Of a stretch of 64,000 nucleotides of DNA, positions 1 to 12,097 are shown in pieces. Under the pieces are notes generated by a model. That model did not search any database. It had not been told where the DNA came from and worked only from the letters and a program-made list of their open reading frames with translations. The position numbers were made by a program, and so were the translations under genes. The stretch's first letter is position 1; every line of letters starts with the position of its first letter. The DNA is from Alternaria dauci (lineage: Eukaryota > Ascomycota > Dothideomycetes > Pleosporales > Pleosporaceae). The stretch spans positions 372,001-436,000 of the forward strand of contig NC_091279.1 in assembly GCF_042100115.1 (NCBI RefSeq), in the 5' to 3' direction.

Positions 1-2157
<2,157 letters not shown>

Positions 2158-3477
2158 ACGTGCATCGCACCGCTTCACGATTTAGCCAGCCCGGGACACA
2201 TTTTCTTCTCTACGATACCCTGGGCCTTCGTGTCGCTGCTACCGACGGCTTGCTTTCGTTTTTCTTTACTCTCGAATGTTTTCTGCGAATCCTTCCCGGT
2301 TGCCGCGGATCGATGCGGAAATCAGGAATCTCATACCCCAACCAGCATATAGACAGCGATTGTTTTTCTGCGGATCTGCCTGCTTTTCGAGCTCTTCTCG
2401 CATACGATACCCTCCGACGCACCTTTGTCGAGCTCGAACATAGATGGCAGGACCTTCGTCTTTCCCGGAAAGGCATGCATTACGAACATTTCACGACTTC
2501 GCTCTTCTGCAAGCATGCTGCTTGGGGAGCCATAGATTCTCGCTTTCCTAGTCGTCCACACGCGGATGACCTCTGAGCATTTCCTTATTTTACGACAAAA
2601 GCGATTCCTTTTTCCCGGTCATACCCCTCGGCGACAACGCCTTTCTCGTCGTCCTTGCGTCGCTCAGTCTCTCCACACGCGGAGGGTAGCAGCATGACCC
2701 TGTTTTGGACGACGGAAAAGTTTCCTGCATAGATGGCGTTCATGAAGGTCTATCCACGACCCAACCTTTGTACGAAGGAAGATACCCCGGTTCTTTGTGG
2801 TAACCATCATGGTGGCTGTCTTTCCAAGGCCAGCTCGGCGGTGGGATTTAAAAGCTCTTTCTGGTTTGCATGCACATGTGCGGACCTGACCCCATGACTT
2901 GGGTGGAAGGAATCTGATAAAAGTATAGTTTCAGCAGATGATTAGTTACATAGACTAGTATGGGCTGCCACTATGCGTGGCCTGTACAATGCATGCGATT
3001 TCATACTTGCAACTCTGTCTCCTAACTGATGTGATGTTGAACATGGTAGCTCTAGATCGGCGGGTATTGGCCATTCACATAATGTGGCCTAGTTGTCTCC
3101 AGCTGTCATCCCCAGCTTTATTGATCGCTCAAGATGTTGCGAAATGCTGCAGACTACATGCTGGCAACTCGGAACCCTCGGATGACTGTTCTCACTAGGC
3201 GATGGCTCTTGCCCCATCTCCACAAGGCGACTGGTCTATCATCCTTACCTTACGAGGCAGGCGTAGCCACTATCGCCTACTCACACATCTGTTTTCACCC
3301 AAGGCTCTCCTATGTTAACATCATCCTCTCGGCCACACTACCCACCACCCACTCTATTCTTCGTGTACGCACTCACCCGACATTAGTAGAATCAGCACCG
3401 CATCATCCTGTTCTGCGGACCCGGTCATCGCGACTCAAACCGTCTCCTTGCTAGAAAAGCCATCTTGTCACACTGCA
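2158..3477. other. Gene-free stretch, DED1 3' flank to PLAC8 promoter
   Basis: About 1.3 kb following the DED1 stop. The first few hundred bases are probably its 3' UTR. Short open frames occur on both strands but none shows a recognisable domain, good codon structure or splice sites. No RNA gene or repeat was recognised. Confidence 0.5.
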
Positions 3478-4707
3478 ATGCCCGACCACCTCGCAGGTCA
3501 CCCATCCCTCCAAAATACGCGCGACAATCTGGCGAGATGGGGTAATTACTGCCTCACACAGTTCATAGACTGGACTGCCGAAGTGAGAGAAGAGTTTGAA
3601 GCAGACATAAACCGTACGAAGCCGTGGAACACAAGCCTGTAGGACTGCTTCAATCCACTACCACTATGTAAGTTCTACTCACGTGTCGATAAGAGTATCT
3701 GATTGACGAGCATGGTAGGTCTCGTCACTTGCTTCTGTCCCTGCGTCACCTGCGGAAAGACATGGCACCGACTCCATTACGATGGCGACATGAGCGGGTA
3801 TGAGATTATCAATGTACCGGTACGTATTCTCCGTCTCTCTCTCTCTCTCTCTCTCTCTCTCGCGTCTCTCCGCCTACCTCCTACACTGCACTCCAGTTCC
3901 ATCCACCTCACTCTCCAATTCCTGACTAACAAAACACAAAATCAGTGCCTAGCGTATGGCTACACGATCTTCTGCTGCACCCCGCTCGCCCACCAGTTCC
4001 TCGTCTGCATCCCAAACGCATAGCAAACGTTCCGCATTCGCAGAATCGGCGATCTGGGCGGGACGTGTGCTGCAGATTGTGCAAAGACGTGGTTGTGTCC
4101 TTGCTGCTCGTTGATACAAAATGAAAAGGAATCGAAGCTTCTGATTGAAGGGCGCAGAACAGGGTTTTGGGGTGGCGACGGCGCTGGGGCGGGGGCTGAG
4201 GGTGTTGTTGTACGGCAACCGACTGGGGGGTTGGGCGAGGATATGGTTATGGCTACGGTTGGGCGGGCTGGAGATGTAGCATGTGTGGTGGTTGAACCCC
4301 CGGAGATCGCGGAAAGTGTCGACGAGCAGCCCGCGGTATTCGAGGGAGATGCTGGATTGGAGGATCTTGATGATAGGACTGGAACACACGCACATACGGA
4401 TGGGACCGCCGACCCAAGCACTCTTCCCGACCCGATCACGTCGGAAGAAGCCCCTATCAAGGTCTGCTCAGTAGCAACGACAACGATATGCGAAACCCCT
4501 ACGCCCCCTACAGAACCGTTTACGACGTCCCAGCACTTCGAAGTAGCACCTGCTCAGGAAGTTCTTCCTTGCGCTTCTAGCCACTCAGAAAGGACGAAGA
4601 GAAGATGGAATTCGGATACGACGGGCCAGCATACCCGTCGTAAGGGCGAGAAGGCGATTCCGGATCGTCTGGATTGCTTTGTATCGTATATGGGATTTCT
4701 GGAGTAA
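3478..4707 (+). pseudogene. PLAC8-family Cys-rich protein with in-frame TAG codons
   Basis: PLAC8 proteins are small Cys-rich membrane-associated proteins (plant cadmium resistance / fruit-weight family). Signature pieces occur in order: DCFNPLPLC, VTCFCPCVTCGKTWHRL, CLAYGYTIFCCTPLAHQF, and DCAKTWLCPCCSLIQNEKES. They are joined by introns 3668-3718 (51 nt) and 3820-3945 (126 nt, with a TC tract). All pieces are in the same frame, but two TAG codons interrupt it. TAG 3640-3642 lies just before DCF and could be removed by a 60-nt intron, 3583-3642, whose acceptor would be that same TAG. TAG 4021-4023 lies between the third and fourth Cys blocks, and I find no frame-preserving intron of plausible size that removes it. 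The frame stays open for another 228 codons beyond it, with a low-complexity tail ending at 4707. A young pseudogene, a sequencing error, or a real truncated product ending at 4023 are all possible. Confidence 0.65.
3834..3861 (+). repeat. (TC)14 microsatellite in PLAC8 intron
   Basis: An uninterrupted TC dinucleotide run inside the 126-nt intron of the PLAC8 gene, upstream of a CTGACTAAC branch site and an ATCAG acceptor. It lengthens the intron relative to the ~50-nt introns typical of this window. Confidence 0.9.
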
Positions 4708-5142
4708 ATCTGTCTACCATGAATGAACTGGAGGCGCGCATTGAAAGGTGTAGAAGAATAGAGAGTCGGGTGGTTGGAAGAGGTGGATTGTGGAGGTTCT
4801 TATTCTGCTTCTTCTTATTCTCCTAGGATTCTTCTTGTTTGGTATTCCTGCTTGACGCACTTCACGATCGGGGCGTCATCCATATTCCTACGTTACTGTT
4901 ACAGTTCATATCTGCCATCAATCTGGCTCTCTCTTGAAACTCCACAATCATCTCTTGACCATCTAATTGAATATGACTAGAAAAGTGCAAGGGTAGAACA
5001 TGCTTCATAATCATCATTGCATACTTCATTATACACGTTACATATACACCAGACACAACAAACCCGACTCGAGACGACACAGCCCCTCATGCTCTGCACA
5101 TCAAATGACAGAAAAACCAAGGCCAAAAAGGGTTCATACATC
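4708..5142. other. Convergent 3' flanks, no gene seen
   Basis: The interval between the ends of two converging genes (PLAC8 on plus, proline-rich protein on minus). It presumably holds both 3' UTRs. No other structure was recognised. Confidence 0.5.
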
Positions 5143-7680
5143 TCACAGCCCACTCAGTCCATCCAACAACGCCGTCAATCCACCGACACCCAGCAACGCG
5201 CCCGCCGCTGCCTTCCTCCCTGTATGACTCTTCTTTCCGTACTTATCTCTTTCCTTTTCCCGCTCCTTTTCATACATCCTGCTCCTCGACTTTGACCTAC
5301 GGCGTCTAGGCCGTTCAAATTCAGACTCGGACGTCGTCGTAAAATCATCGTCGTACCGTCGATGGCCTGCATTCATGTAGGATTGACGGAGCGGAGACGC
5401 TTGTACGGGGTAATTCTGGGTTTGAGACTGTGGATGTGGGGGCAAGGGTGGGTTTGTGAAAGGGGCGTTGGCCGGCGGTGGTGGTGGTGGGTAGTATTGA
5501 GGTGTAGCTGTTGGATAGCCGTTGGTTTGTAGTGGATATTGAGGCAGTCGTGGAGACTGAGGATATGACGGTTGCTGAGGGACGTACTGATTTGGCATCG
5601 GTATCTGGAGGTTTGGAGTCCGGGAGTTGATGTTGGACTGAGGAGGTGGTGGTGGGATATATCCGGGCCCAGGCATCGAGAGTGATCGATCGAGTGGAGG
5701 TGGTCCAGGCGGTGGCGGGAGATGCATTGGGGTGTTCGAACGGTCAAGCGGAGGATGTGTGTTCCGCGGCACTGGTGTTCGGTTCCGATCGAATGCGCCT
5801 CCTTTCAGAATACCATGTGGCGGTGAATGGCGATTGAAAGACGATCTCCGAACATGTGGCTGCTGAGGTGGAGTAGGTGGTGCCGCTTTTCGGTATATAT
5901 CAACTGTCCGTTCGACAAGGCGCTTTACCTGTTCAAACTGTAACGGCCGTTCGATACAGAAACATGTTTCACCCCTTATCCTTCTACCATCCCTCCGCTC
6001 CTTCTGGTATGACGTATATCTGAACCCCGCCTCTCTGATTGCTTCCTTGCATACCCAACTTGCCATTATTTCGGTCCAGCTGCTACGCTCCGAATAAGCC
6101 AGCGAGTGTGCCTGATCAGTATTTGAGCTGACCTGTTTGGCATCGACAAATCGCCAGTAGTATTTGCGGGTACACAACTTCCATGGTATTTCTAGGTCGG
6201 CTTCGCTATCTTCCTCTTTGGCTTCTATGGCAGCGGCTGCCTCGACCGGCAGACTTCCCAAACTCGATCGGGGTGAGGTCGTTGGGTATTGTTCATTGGC
6301 AGCTGGTGGCACACTTGTCCGTGATGTACGAGGTGTAGCGATAGGTGTTGGCGGCGCGATCGGACCATATTGCTTCTCCTGTGGTGAACTGGGCATGCCG
6401 TTGGCCTCAGTGAATAGCGGCTGTATGCTTCCTGACCTATGCATGCGGCGAGCATCTTCGCCTGGTAGCGTTGACGTGCGACTTTCCTCGTCGCTGTCAG
6501 ATTCCACCGTGGCTTGTTGAGTTTCCCATCTTTGCTTCTGCCTCTCACGCTCTTCGTCTTGTAAGCGGCGCTCAAACAGAGGCAGGCTCGTCCATTGTTG
6601 CAGCAAGCGCTCGGCACGTGACGCTGATATACCCATTACCGCTGGCAATCCGTTCGCTTCAGTATATATTGATGTGTCAAGACTTTTCAGATCCTCATCC
6701 TGATACGCAAGCAGGCTAAACGGCCTAGGAGTTTCGCCCTGCTCAGTGATCGCCAAACTCTGAGAGCTGTCTGCTTCCATCAACAATAGGCGTGCATGAG
6801 ATCGGGACAATTGTTCATAGAGGTTCGAGGCTGACAAAATTGACAGTTGTTGTTGAACGATCAATGTTTCCAGTTGGATTTTTTCGTTGTCAACGAGTTT
6901 GGCAGCTTGTTGTGGAGATACCGTAGGACGCAGTCTATGGCGCCGTTAGCGTACTCCTTGGAAGAGATTTGAGCCATGCATAACAGCCTGAGCGAAGGTT
7001 GGATGGCTTATAAGAGATGGAACTGACTTTGACCACATTATAGTCTGCGCTGCGTAGAGCGTTTGCAGGAGTACAGAGAGCGTCATGCTCAAGGCTTCCA
7101 GGTGAACAGTGAGATAGTCCAAGTTAGCCTTGGTTGAAGGATCTAACCGAAACCGACTGTCTTGAGTAGAGCGGGAAATGTCTCTTTGATCATGATGCTT
7201 CTCGTCCTCGGTTGATGAAGTTGATTCGAAGCTGGTAAGTAACGTTTGAGCTTGATCGATGACGTCGTCCAGAGTATCGATGGCCTATGTTCATAGTCAG
7301 CGAGGAACCACAGAGCTTTATCAGGTAATGCATTGACGTGTATTTCAGATTTCTGGCATGTCCAAGTGCCTCAATCGCGAAAGGCGAAGTCGCAATGGCA
7401 TTGAAATCTTCCTCTTGTAAACTTCGTTCAGGACTCCAATCTTCATGTAGTTGACGAGTTTATGGCGAAAGTCTTTACGCACCTCAGGTGATGGTAAACG
7501 ATCATCCTCTTTAATGATGGTCCCCAACTGCTTCAATATTGCAGCAAATCCGTTTATCCTATTCGCAACGCCAACTAGATCTTTCGCTGACCCGGGTGAC
7601 GCAGTAGCAATGCCATAGAGTTTTAGTGCGAGAGCCGAGCTTCTCGAAACCACCGGTAGGATATCTGCAAGCACCGCCAT
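5143..7680 (-). CDS. STAND-like N-terminal helical domain protein with proline-rich tail
   Basis: Three exons inferred: 7680-7483, 7284-7028 and 6934-5143 (introns of 199 and 93 nt; frames join exactly), giving 748 aa. The N-terminus (MAVLADILPVVSRSSALAL, then IGTIIKEDDRLPSPE-like helices) resembles the fungal N-terminal helical domain found in front of NACHT/STAND or in stand-alone signalling proteins. There is no NACHT, kinase or repeat domain behind it. Around residues 400-500 a compact region (WTEIMASWVCKEAIREAGF, then a basic stretch) resembles the fungal DUF8035-type domain; this match is from memory and tentative. A long region rich in Pro, Gln and Tyr follows, then a basic Arg/Ser/Lys segment and a short hydrophobic end (GALLGVGGLTALLDGL). 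A scaffold or signalling role is likely; the function is unknown. Confidence 0.8.
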
Positions 7681-8680
7681 CTCTTTCTCCTAGAGGATTC
7701 AGTGCCCAGATTGGAAAAAAAAAGTGGCGAAATGAGCGGTGTGGAGAAATCGAGTCTTGGGGAAGAAGCACCCGAACCGAAGAGAGTCGAAATCCTTCGA
7801 TATGTGTTCCCAACTAACTAACCTTAGGGTCATGTGAGGTCATAGTGTAGGAATTTATGCAGGGCCCTTGTTGACCGACGACTAAATCGGGCGGCGATCA
7901 CGGGTTGGTGATTGGCCAAGACGCACGGCTGAAGGCAGGCAAGCACACAACGTGTGCAACGCATGCAGGAGCAGCTACAAGGCTCCGCGAAAACCAGTGC
8001 ATGGTAAGCTGCAAGGCGGAGGCTGTGTACTGTGTGCAGTGTTTCTGATAGATGGCTACGTCTGCACAGGGAGTCTCTGAGGATTCTGCCCACATCTGAA
8101 CTCGACGACGTGCCGGTACCTTTTGATCCAGTATACCTGTCCAATTTTCTAGGCCGAGGTATCCGCGGACAGAATGTTCGAGTGTTGCGCGTAACAGTTC
8201 ACTAGAGGCGCGGCAACGGTGTGGCACAGGATGACGCCGGGTATACGGGATGGAGTTGACCACCTGATGACTTTTTGAGGCTCAAGCTAAAAAGAGAAGA
8301 CAAGCGCATCATGAATCTATGCCGCGTATCCGCCCTGAGAAGCCGGTACATGGTGGTGTGATGGAAGATCCGGTGAAGACTTGGCTGTTGAGTAGACGCG
8401 GCTAGGCTTCTGATGGTGGTGGTCAGTTGAGATGATGCAAGTGTCGGAATGCGTTCGCCAAGCAAATTCACCGGCAGTCTTGGGTAACGACGACCGACAC
8501 AGACAAGACGCATGCAGCTTTGACGGCCCGGCGAAATCAGCGAGAAGCAGTCATATCGTTTTGACGAGTGCCACCAGATGCGTGCAGAGGACATGCCCAA
8601 CACGGACCATGCATTCATGTCGTTTCAGATGTCTTATACAGTTATGTCTACATGCAATATACAGCCCCCCGATGCATATC
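7681..8680. other. Gene-free stretch of 1 kb
   Basis: It holds the promoter of the minus-strand STAND-like gene at its left end and the 3' flank of the minus-strand mitoribosomal gene at its right end. Short frames on both strands show no domain or splice logic. Confidence 0.45.
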
Positions 8681-9686
8681 CTAGTAGAAGGATCGGTTCT
8701 GGGTGGGCGACAGCGTTGCATTCTGCCCCACAAAGTTCCAGTCAATCCTGTCCCACCACTTTTCGAGGAATGCCCTCTTCCCCCGGACACCGTAGTCGTG
8801 CAGCCAGACGTGCTCCCAGGTGTTTACACACAGCAGTGGTACTACATCGATGCCGCCCAGCGGCCGCTTGGCCCTCTGGTCCTGCTGCTGCGAGGCCGGC
8901 CCAAACGACCCAACCTTGTTCACTGCCTGGTAGGAATCGACATTGTGTGTGTTGAGATCGTGCGATTGCCGCCTGTAGTGAGCGCCCGACAGGGGTGATC
9001 CGGCGAGATAGGTGGGCAAGATACGCAGGCTGCCGAAGCTGGTGTCGTTGGTCTGCACGAGCCAGACGAAGCCGGGGCCAAACATGGACTCGGCCGTGGC
9101 GAGGAATGTGTCGCGCAGTGTCTCCATGGACGAAAAGTCGCGGTTGATGTGCCGGGTGAGGTCGGTCGAGGGGCGCGACTGTATGTCTGGGTTGGCGTTG
9201 AGGCCGCGGAAGAAGAAGTGGTTGTTGAAGGCCATGCTGGCAATGTTGAAGGCGTAGGCCTTCATGGGATCGCGGGCAAAGTCGACGACGAGGTCCTTGG
9301 CTTCTTGGTTCTCGAATTGCGTGCCTGCAAGAGCGGACGTTAGCCTCTCTGGAACAGGGACAGTTGTCCGTCTTCAAGTGCATGCATCCATCGTACCCAC
9401 GGTCGACGCATTCAATTCGTCAATAATGTGGCCTTGGTAGTCGGTGTAGGCCGTCCTGAAGCCCTTTGGCGAGAGCAGCCCGGGGACGCCATTCTTCTCA
9501 ATGTCGACGTGGTTGTCGAGTGGGGGCACCGAGTAGATGTTGCGGGCGGCGGGCGATGGTATTCTCTATCCCACGTCAGTTGGCACCCACCACGCACGTT
9601 TGACTGACAGCCCAACGCACCCTCCAAGCCCCGGCCGCAGACTGAAAAGCACCCGGCCGGCGGGCCAGACACCGTGTAATCATCAT
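8681..9686 (-). CDS. Mitochondrial small-subunit ribosomal protein, SOD-like fold (mS42/mS43 family)
   Basis: Exons 9686-9621, 9565-9397 and 9324-8681 join in frame (introns of 55 and 72 nt) to give 292 aa. The first exon encodes a basic start (MMITRCLARRPG) like a mitochondrial targeting peptide. The body follows the Fe/Mn superoxide dismutase fold: an AYTDYQGHIIDELN helix, AFNNHFFFRGL, and the C-terminal WEHVWLHDYGVRGKRAF segment ending in a WWDRIDW helix. The usual Asp of the DVWEH metal motif is Asn here (NTWEH), and the family's second His pair is incomplete. That fits the yeast Rsm26/Mrp1 type mitoribosomal proteins, which lack dismutase activity, rather than an enzyme. Which of the two paralogues (mS42 or mS43) it is cannot be settled by eye. 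Confidence 0.85.
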
Positions 9687-10296
9687 ATGTGTGGTGATTG
9701 TCGGGCGAGCGATCGAATGGTCGTCGGCAAGTCGTTTCTCCCAAGCTCATCTTTTTCCCGGGCCTCGAATCATCGCGCTAAAAACCCGCCGGCCAATCAG
9801 GACGCGTCCTTGCCATGGCAGCCCTGGTGGGCAAAACCTCGCACCCTCCAAGCGCCCGCGTCACTCGTTTCATCCACTCGACCTGGCGTCCATGCGTAGC
9901 CACAACAAACACCACAGTCACCTGCCACTGCGACGGCCGTGCTAGCCCAGCCCTACACCAGCCATACAATGCCTACTGTCCACTCGCAGCGAAACAGAGC
10001 TCTATTCTCGGAACGCAGCCGGCGCCATGGGTGGACACGATAGAGCCCCATGTTCCCATTTCGCGGTGAGGAACGTCACTTGCCTCTAGATTTTCGCAGT
10101 AAATATCCCCAAGGTAGGGCGTTTCTTTGTCTGTCCATTCCACTGTTTCGTCCATCTCTTTTCAGGTCGTTTTCACATCGCTTTCGGACTGCTTCTTTAT
10201 TTCACTGTTTCATACTCGACTCCCTTCTTTGAGGTTCGCCGGCCCGACCTCTTGAGCAAACTGTAACACCGCCCCGACATTTCCATCTCCAAGAAA
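9687..10296. other. Divergent promoter region
   Basis: 610 bp between the start of the mitoribosomal gene (minus) and the start of the Cys-rich membrane protein (plus), so it must hold both promoters. The 10080-10290 part is pyrimidine-rich, as often seen just upstream of fungal start codons. No specific operator was recognised. Confidence 0.45.
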
Positions 10297-11640
10297 ATGA
10301 CTCCCACGACATCGTCTCCCAGGCTCTCGAGGATATTCCTCATGAGCCTCTTCGCATCGCTCATCACAGCTACACATGCATCCACCCTCTTTCCCCGCCA
10401 AGCAGAAACATGTGGGGGGTTCGCAGACCTCCAGCAGTGCGGATCAGACCTCCCCTCCTCCTTTTGCTGCCCCAAAGACTCAACATGCATGGCTCTGAAC
10501 AGTGGAGACGTGCAATCAGCCATCTGCTGTCCAATTGGTTCAGACTGCGGCTTTATTCACCCGACCACTTGCGACATCACCCAGCTGAACGCTACCCTGT
10601 ATCCAGCCAACCAGATGCACATCTCTGAGACCGACGGCATTGAACTACCAAAATGCGGCGACAAATGCTGTACATTGGGCTACCTATGTCACGAAGAGAT
10701 GTGCGTTCTTGATAGATCCCCATGGCAGATGCCATCTCCAACATCATCTTCAACATCGTCTGCAACACCATCTCCGACATCATCTCCAATATCATCTCCA
10801 ACATCATCCGCAAACGCAACGCCTTCCCCCACCAGCCCAGCCTCCGCATCCCAGACTTCCAGTTGTTCAGAAATCACGCCCATTGAAACAAAGCAAGGCT
10901 TCGACGGAAAATCCTTTGCAGCCGGTCTTCTCCCTGGCATAGTCATCGGCGCCCTCAGCACCCTGGGCCTGATCTGGATTCTCAACAAGAGACGCGAACA
11001 TCAGTCCAAAGAGCGCTACTCTGGCGATTTTGGCCACGTAGCCCGTCAAATTAGCGATCCCATCTACGACCCTCAGCTCGCTGCACGAACAGATTTCATG
11101 CGTCGGGGCAGCCACTCAGCCTACTCAAGCCCCAACTCAACAGACCGAATCGCCAAAGGCATCAAGGAAACAAACACCAACCCGCCCATCCACGGCTTCA
11201 CGCCCAGGATAAAAAGCATGTGGGACCGCACGCCCAAACTAAACTTTGGCTTCACATCCGGTCTCCCATCAAATCCTGCTCCTCCCGTCCGCGCGGGCAA
11301 CCCATATACCAATCCTTACCAAACCCCACCCCCGAAACCGAAACGCATTCACTCTGCCAGTCGGCGCACGAGTTCCCTCCGAACGAGTGACCAGACATTT
11401 AATACACTACGGACAGGACAACACCGTTCCAGTGGAGAAAGGAGCGGCAGCTCAGAAACCATCGATGTATTGATGCCTACACCGAGTTTTTTGGCTCCAC
11501 CACAGGCTCCCGGTATGCAGCGCGATAACCGCTACACGACTGACTCGGCCAACACGACGTTTACGAGACTCATGGAGAGGGCTGGGTTCGATGAGAGTGC
11601 GCTGCAGGAGGTCAAGGATTGGAGGACGCCCAAGGTGTAG
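10297..11640 (+). CDS. Cys-rich single-pass type I membrane protein
   Basis: A single exon of 447 aa. A signal peptide (hydrophobic FLMSLFASLITATHA) is followed by an extracellular domain of about 110 residues with 14 cysteines, including three CC pairs (FCCP, ICCP, KCCT) and CX4C spacing. Then comes a Ser/Thr/Pro repeat stalk (residues ~150-190), one membrane helix (FAAGLLPGIVIGALSTLGLI, about residues 208-228) and a stop-transfer NKRRE. The cytoplasmic tail of ~215 residues is rich in Ser, Pro and Arg, with patches such as PKPKRIHSASRR that could be phosphorylated. The architecture resembles fungal wall-stress or surface sensors, but the Cys pattern is not the WSC domain. Function unknown; a sensing or wall-linked role is inferred from topology only. 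Confidence 0.85.
   Translation: MTPTTSSPRLSRIFLMSLFASLITATHASTLFPRQAETCGGFADLQQCGSDLPSSFCCPKDSTCMALNSGDVQSAICCPIGSDCGFIHPTTCDITQLNATLYPANQMHISETDGIELPKCGDKCCTLGYLCHEEMCVLDRSPWQMPSPTSSSTSSATPSPTSSPISSPTSSANATPSPTSPASASQTSSCSEITPIETKQGFDGKSFAAGLLPGIVIGALSTLGLIWILNKRREHQSKERYSGDFGHVARQISDPIYDPQLAARTDFMRRGSHSAYSSPNSTDRIAKGIKETNTNPPIHGFTPRIKSMWDRTPKLNFGFTSGLPSNPAPPVRAGNPYTNPYQTPPPKPKRIHSASRRTSSLRTSDQTFNTLRTGQHRSSGERSGSSETIDVLMPTPSFLAPPQAPGMQRDNRYTTDSANTTFTRLMERAGFDESALQEVKDWRTPKV
10727..10818 (+). repeat. Degenerate tandem repeat encoding Ser/Thr/Pro stalk
   Basis: Short units of the type CCAACATCATCT recur about seven times with small changes and encode PTSS-like peptides. This is the O-glycosylation-type stalk of the membrane protein. 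Confidence 0.75.
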
Positions 11641-12097
11641 ACTGTACCGTTTTGTTTGCTTGTTACTCTTTTTCTCTTCTCTTCGTACATATATTCTTCA
11701 CTCTTCGATACCTTTATTGCTAGCGATGGCGTTTGGACATAATTTTCCTTTACGGTAGGCTGGCAACTTTACTGCATTTGCAATTGCATTTGGCTTCGGC
11801 GTTGGTCGTTTTCATTATATGATACCACATAGGCAGGCCTTTAGTCGCTCCCTACGAGCTTTTTTATATTTACCAACCGACGATCAATATCACGATCAAT
11901 ATCACAATGAACATCAACGTCTTCCTCCTGTCTCATGGTCGTAAATATCGTTACACGTCTCATTGTCATGATCATATATACATGTCTGGAGATTCTTTTC
12001 GTAAATCTCCAACCAAGTATACTCTGGGTATATGTATATATATATCTGCATCCAACTCAGTCCAACGCCAATACACCTCTCCGCCCTACCAACTTTG
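11641..12097. other. Convergent 3' flanks
   Basis: An AT-rich interval between two converging genes. It contains a 12-bp direct repeat (CGATCAATATCA twice, about 11880-11903) and a TATATA run near 12028-12048. No gene seen. Confidence 0.5.

Noticed and set aside
8742..9383. 213-codon minus-strand frame overlapping the mitoribosomal gene
   Set aside because: Out-of-frame reading of the same exon; no family match and Arg/His-rich shadow composition.
8681..9686. Superoxide dismutase enzyme
   Set aside because: The metal-ligand Asp is Asn and an N-terminal mitochondrial presequence plus divergent core fit the mitoribosomal SOD-like family better.
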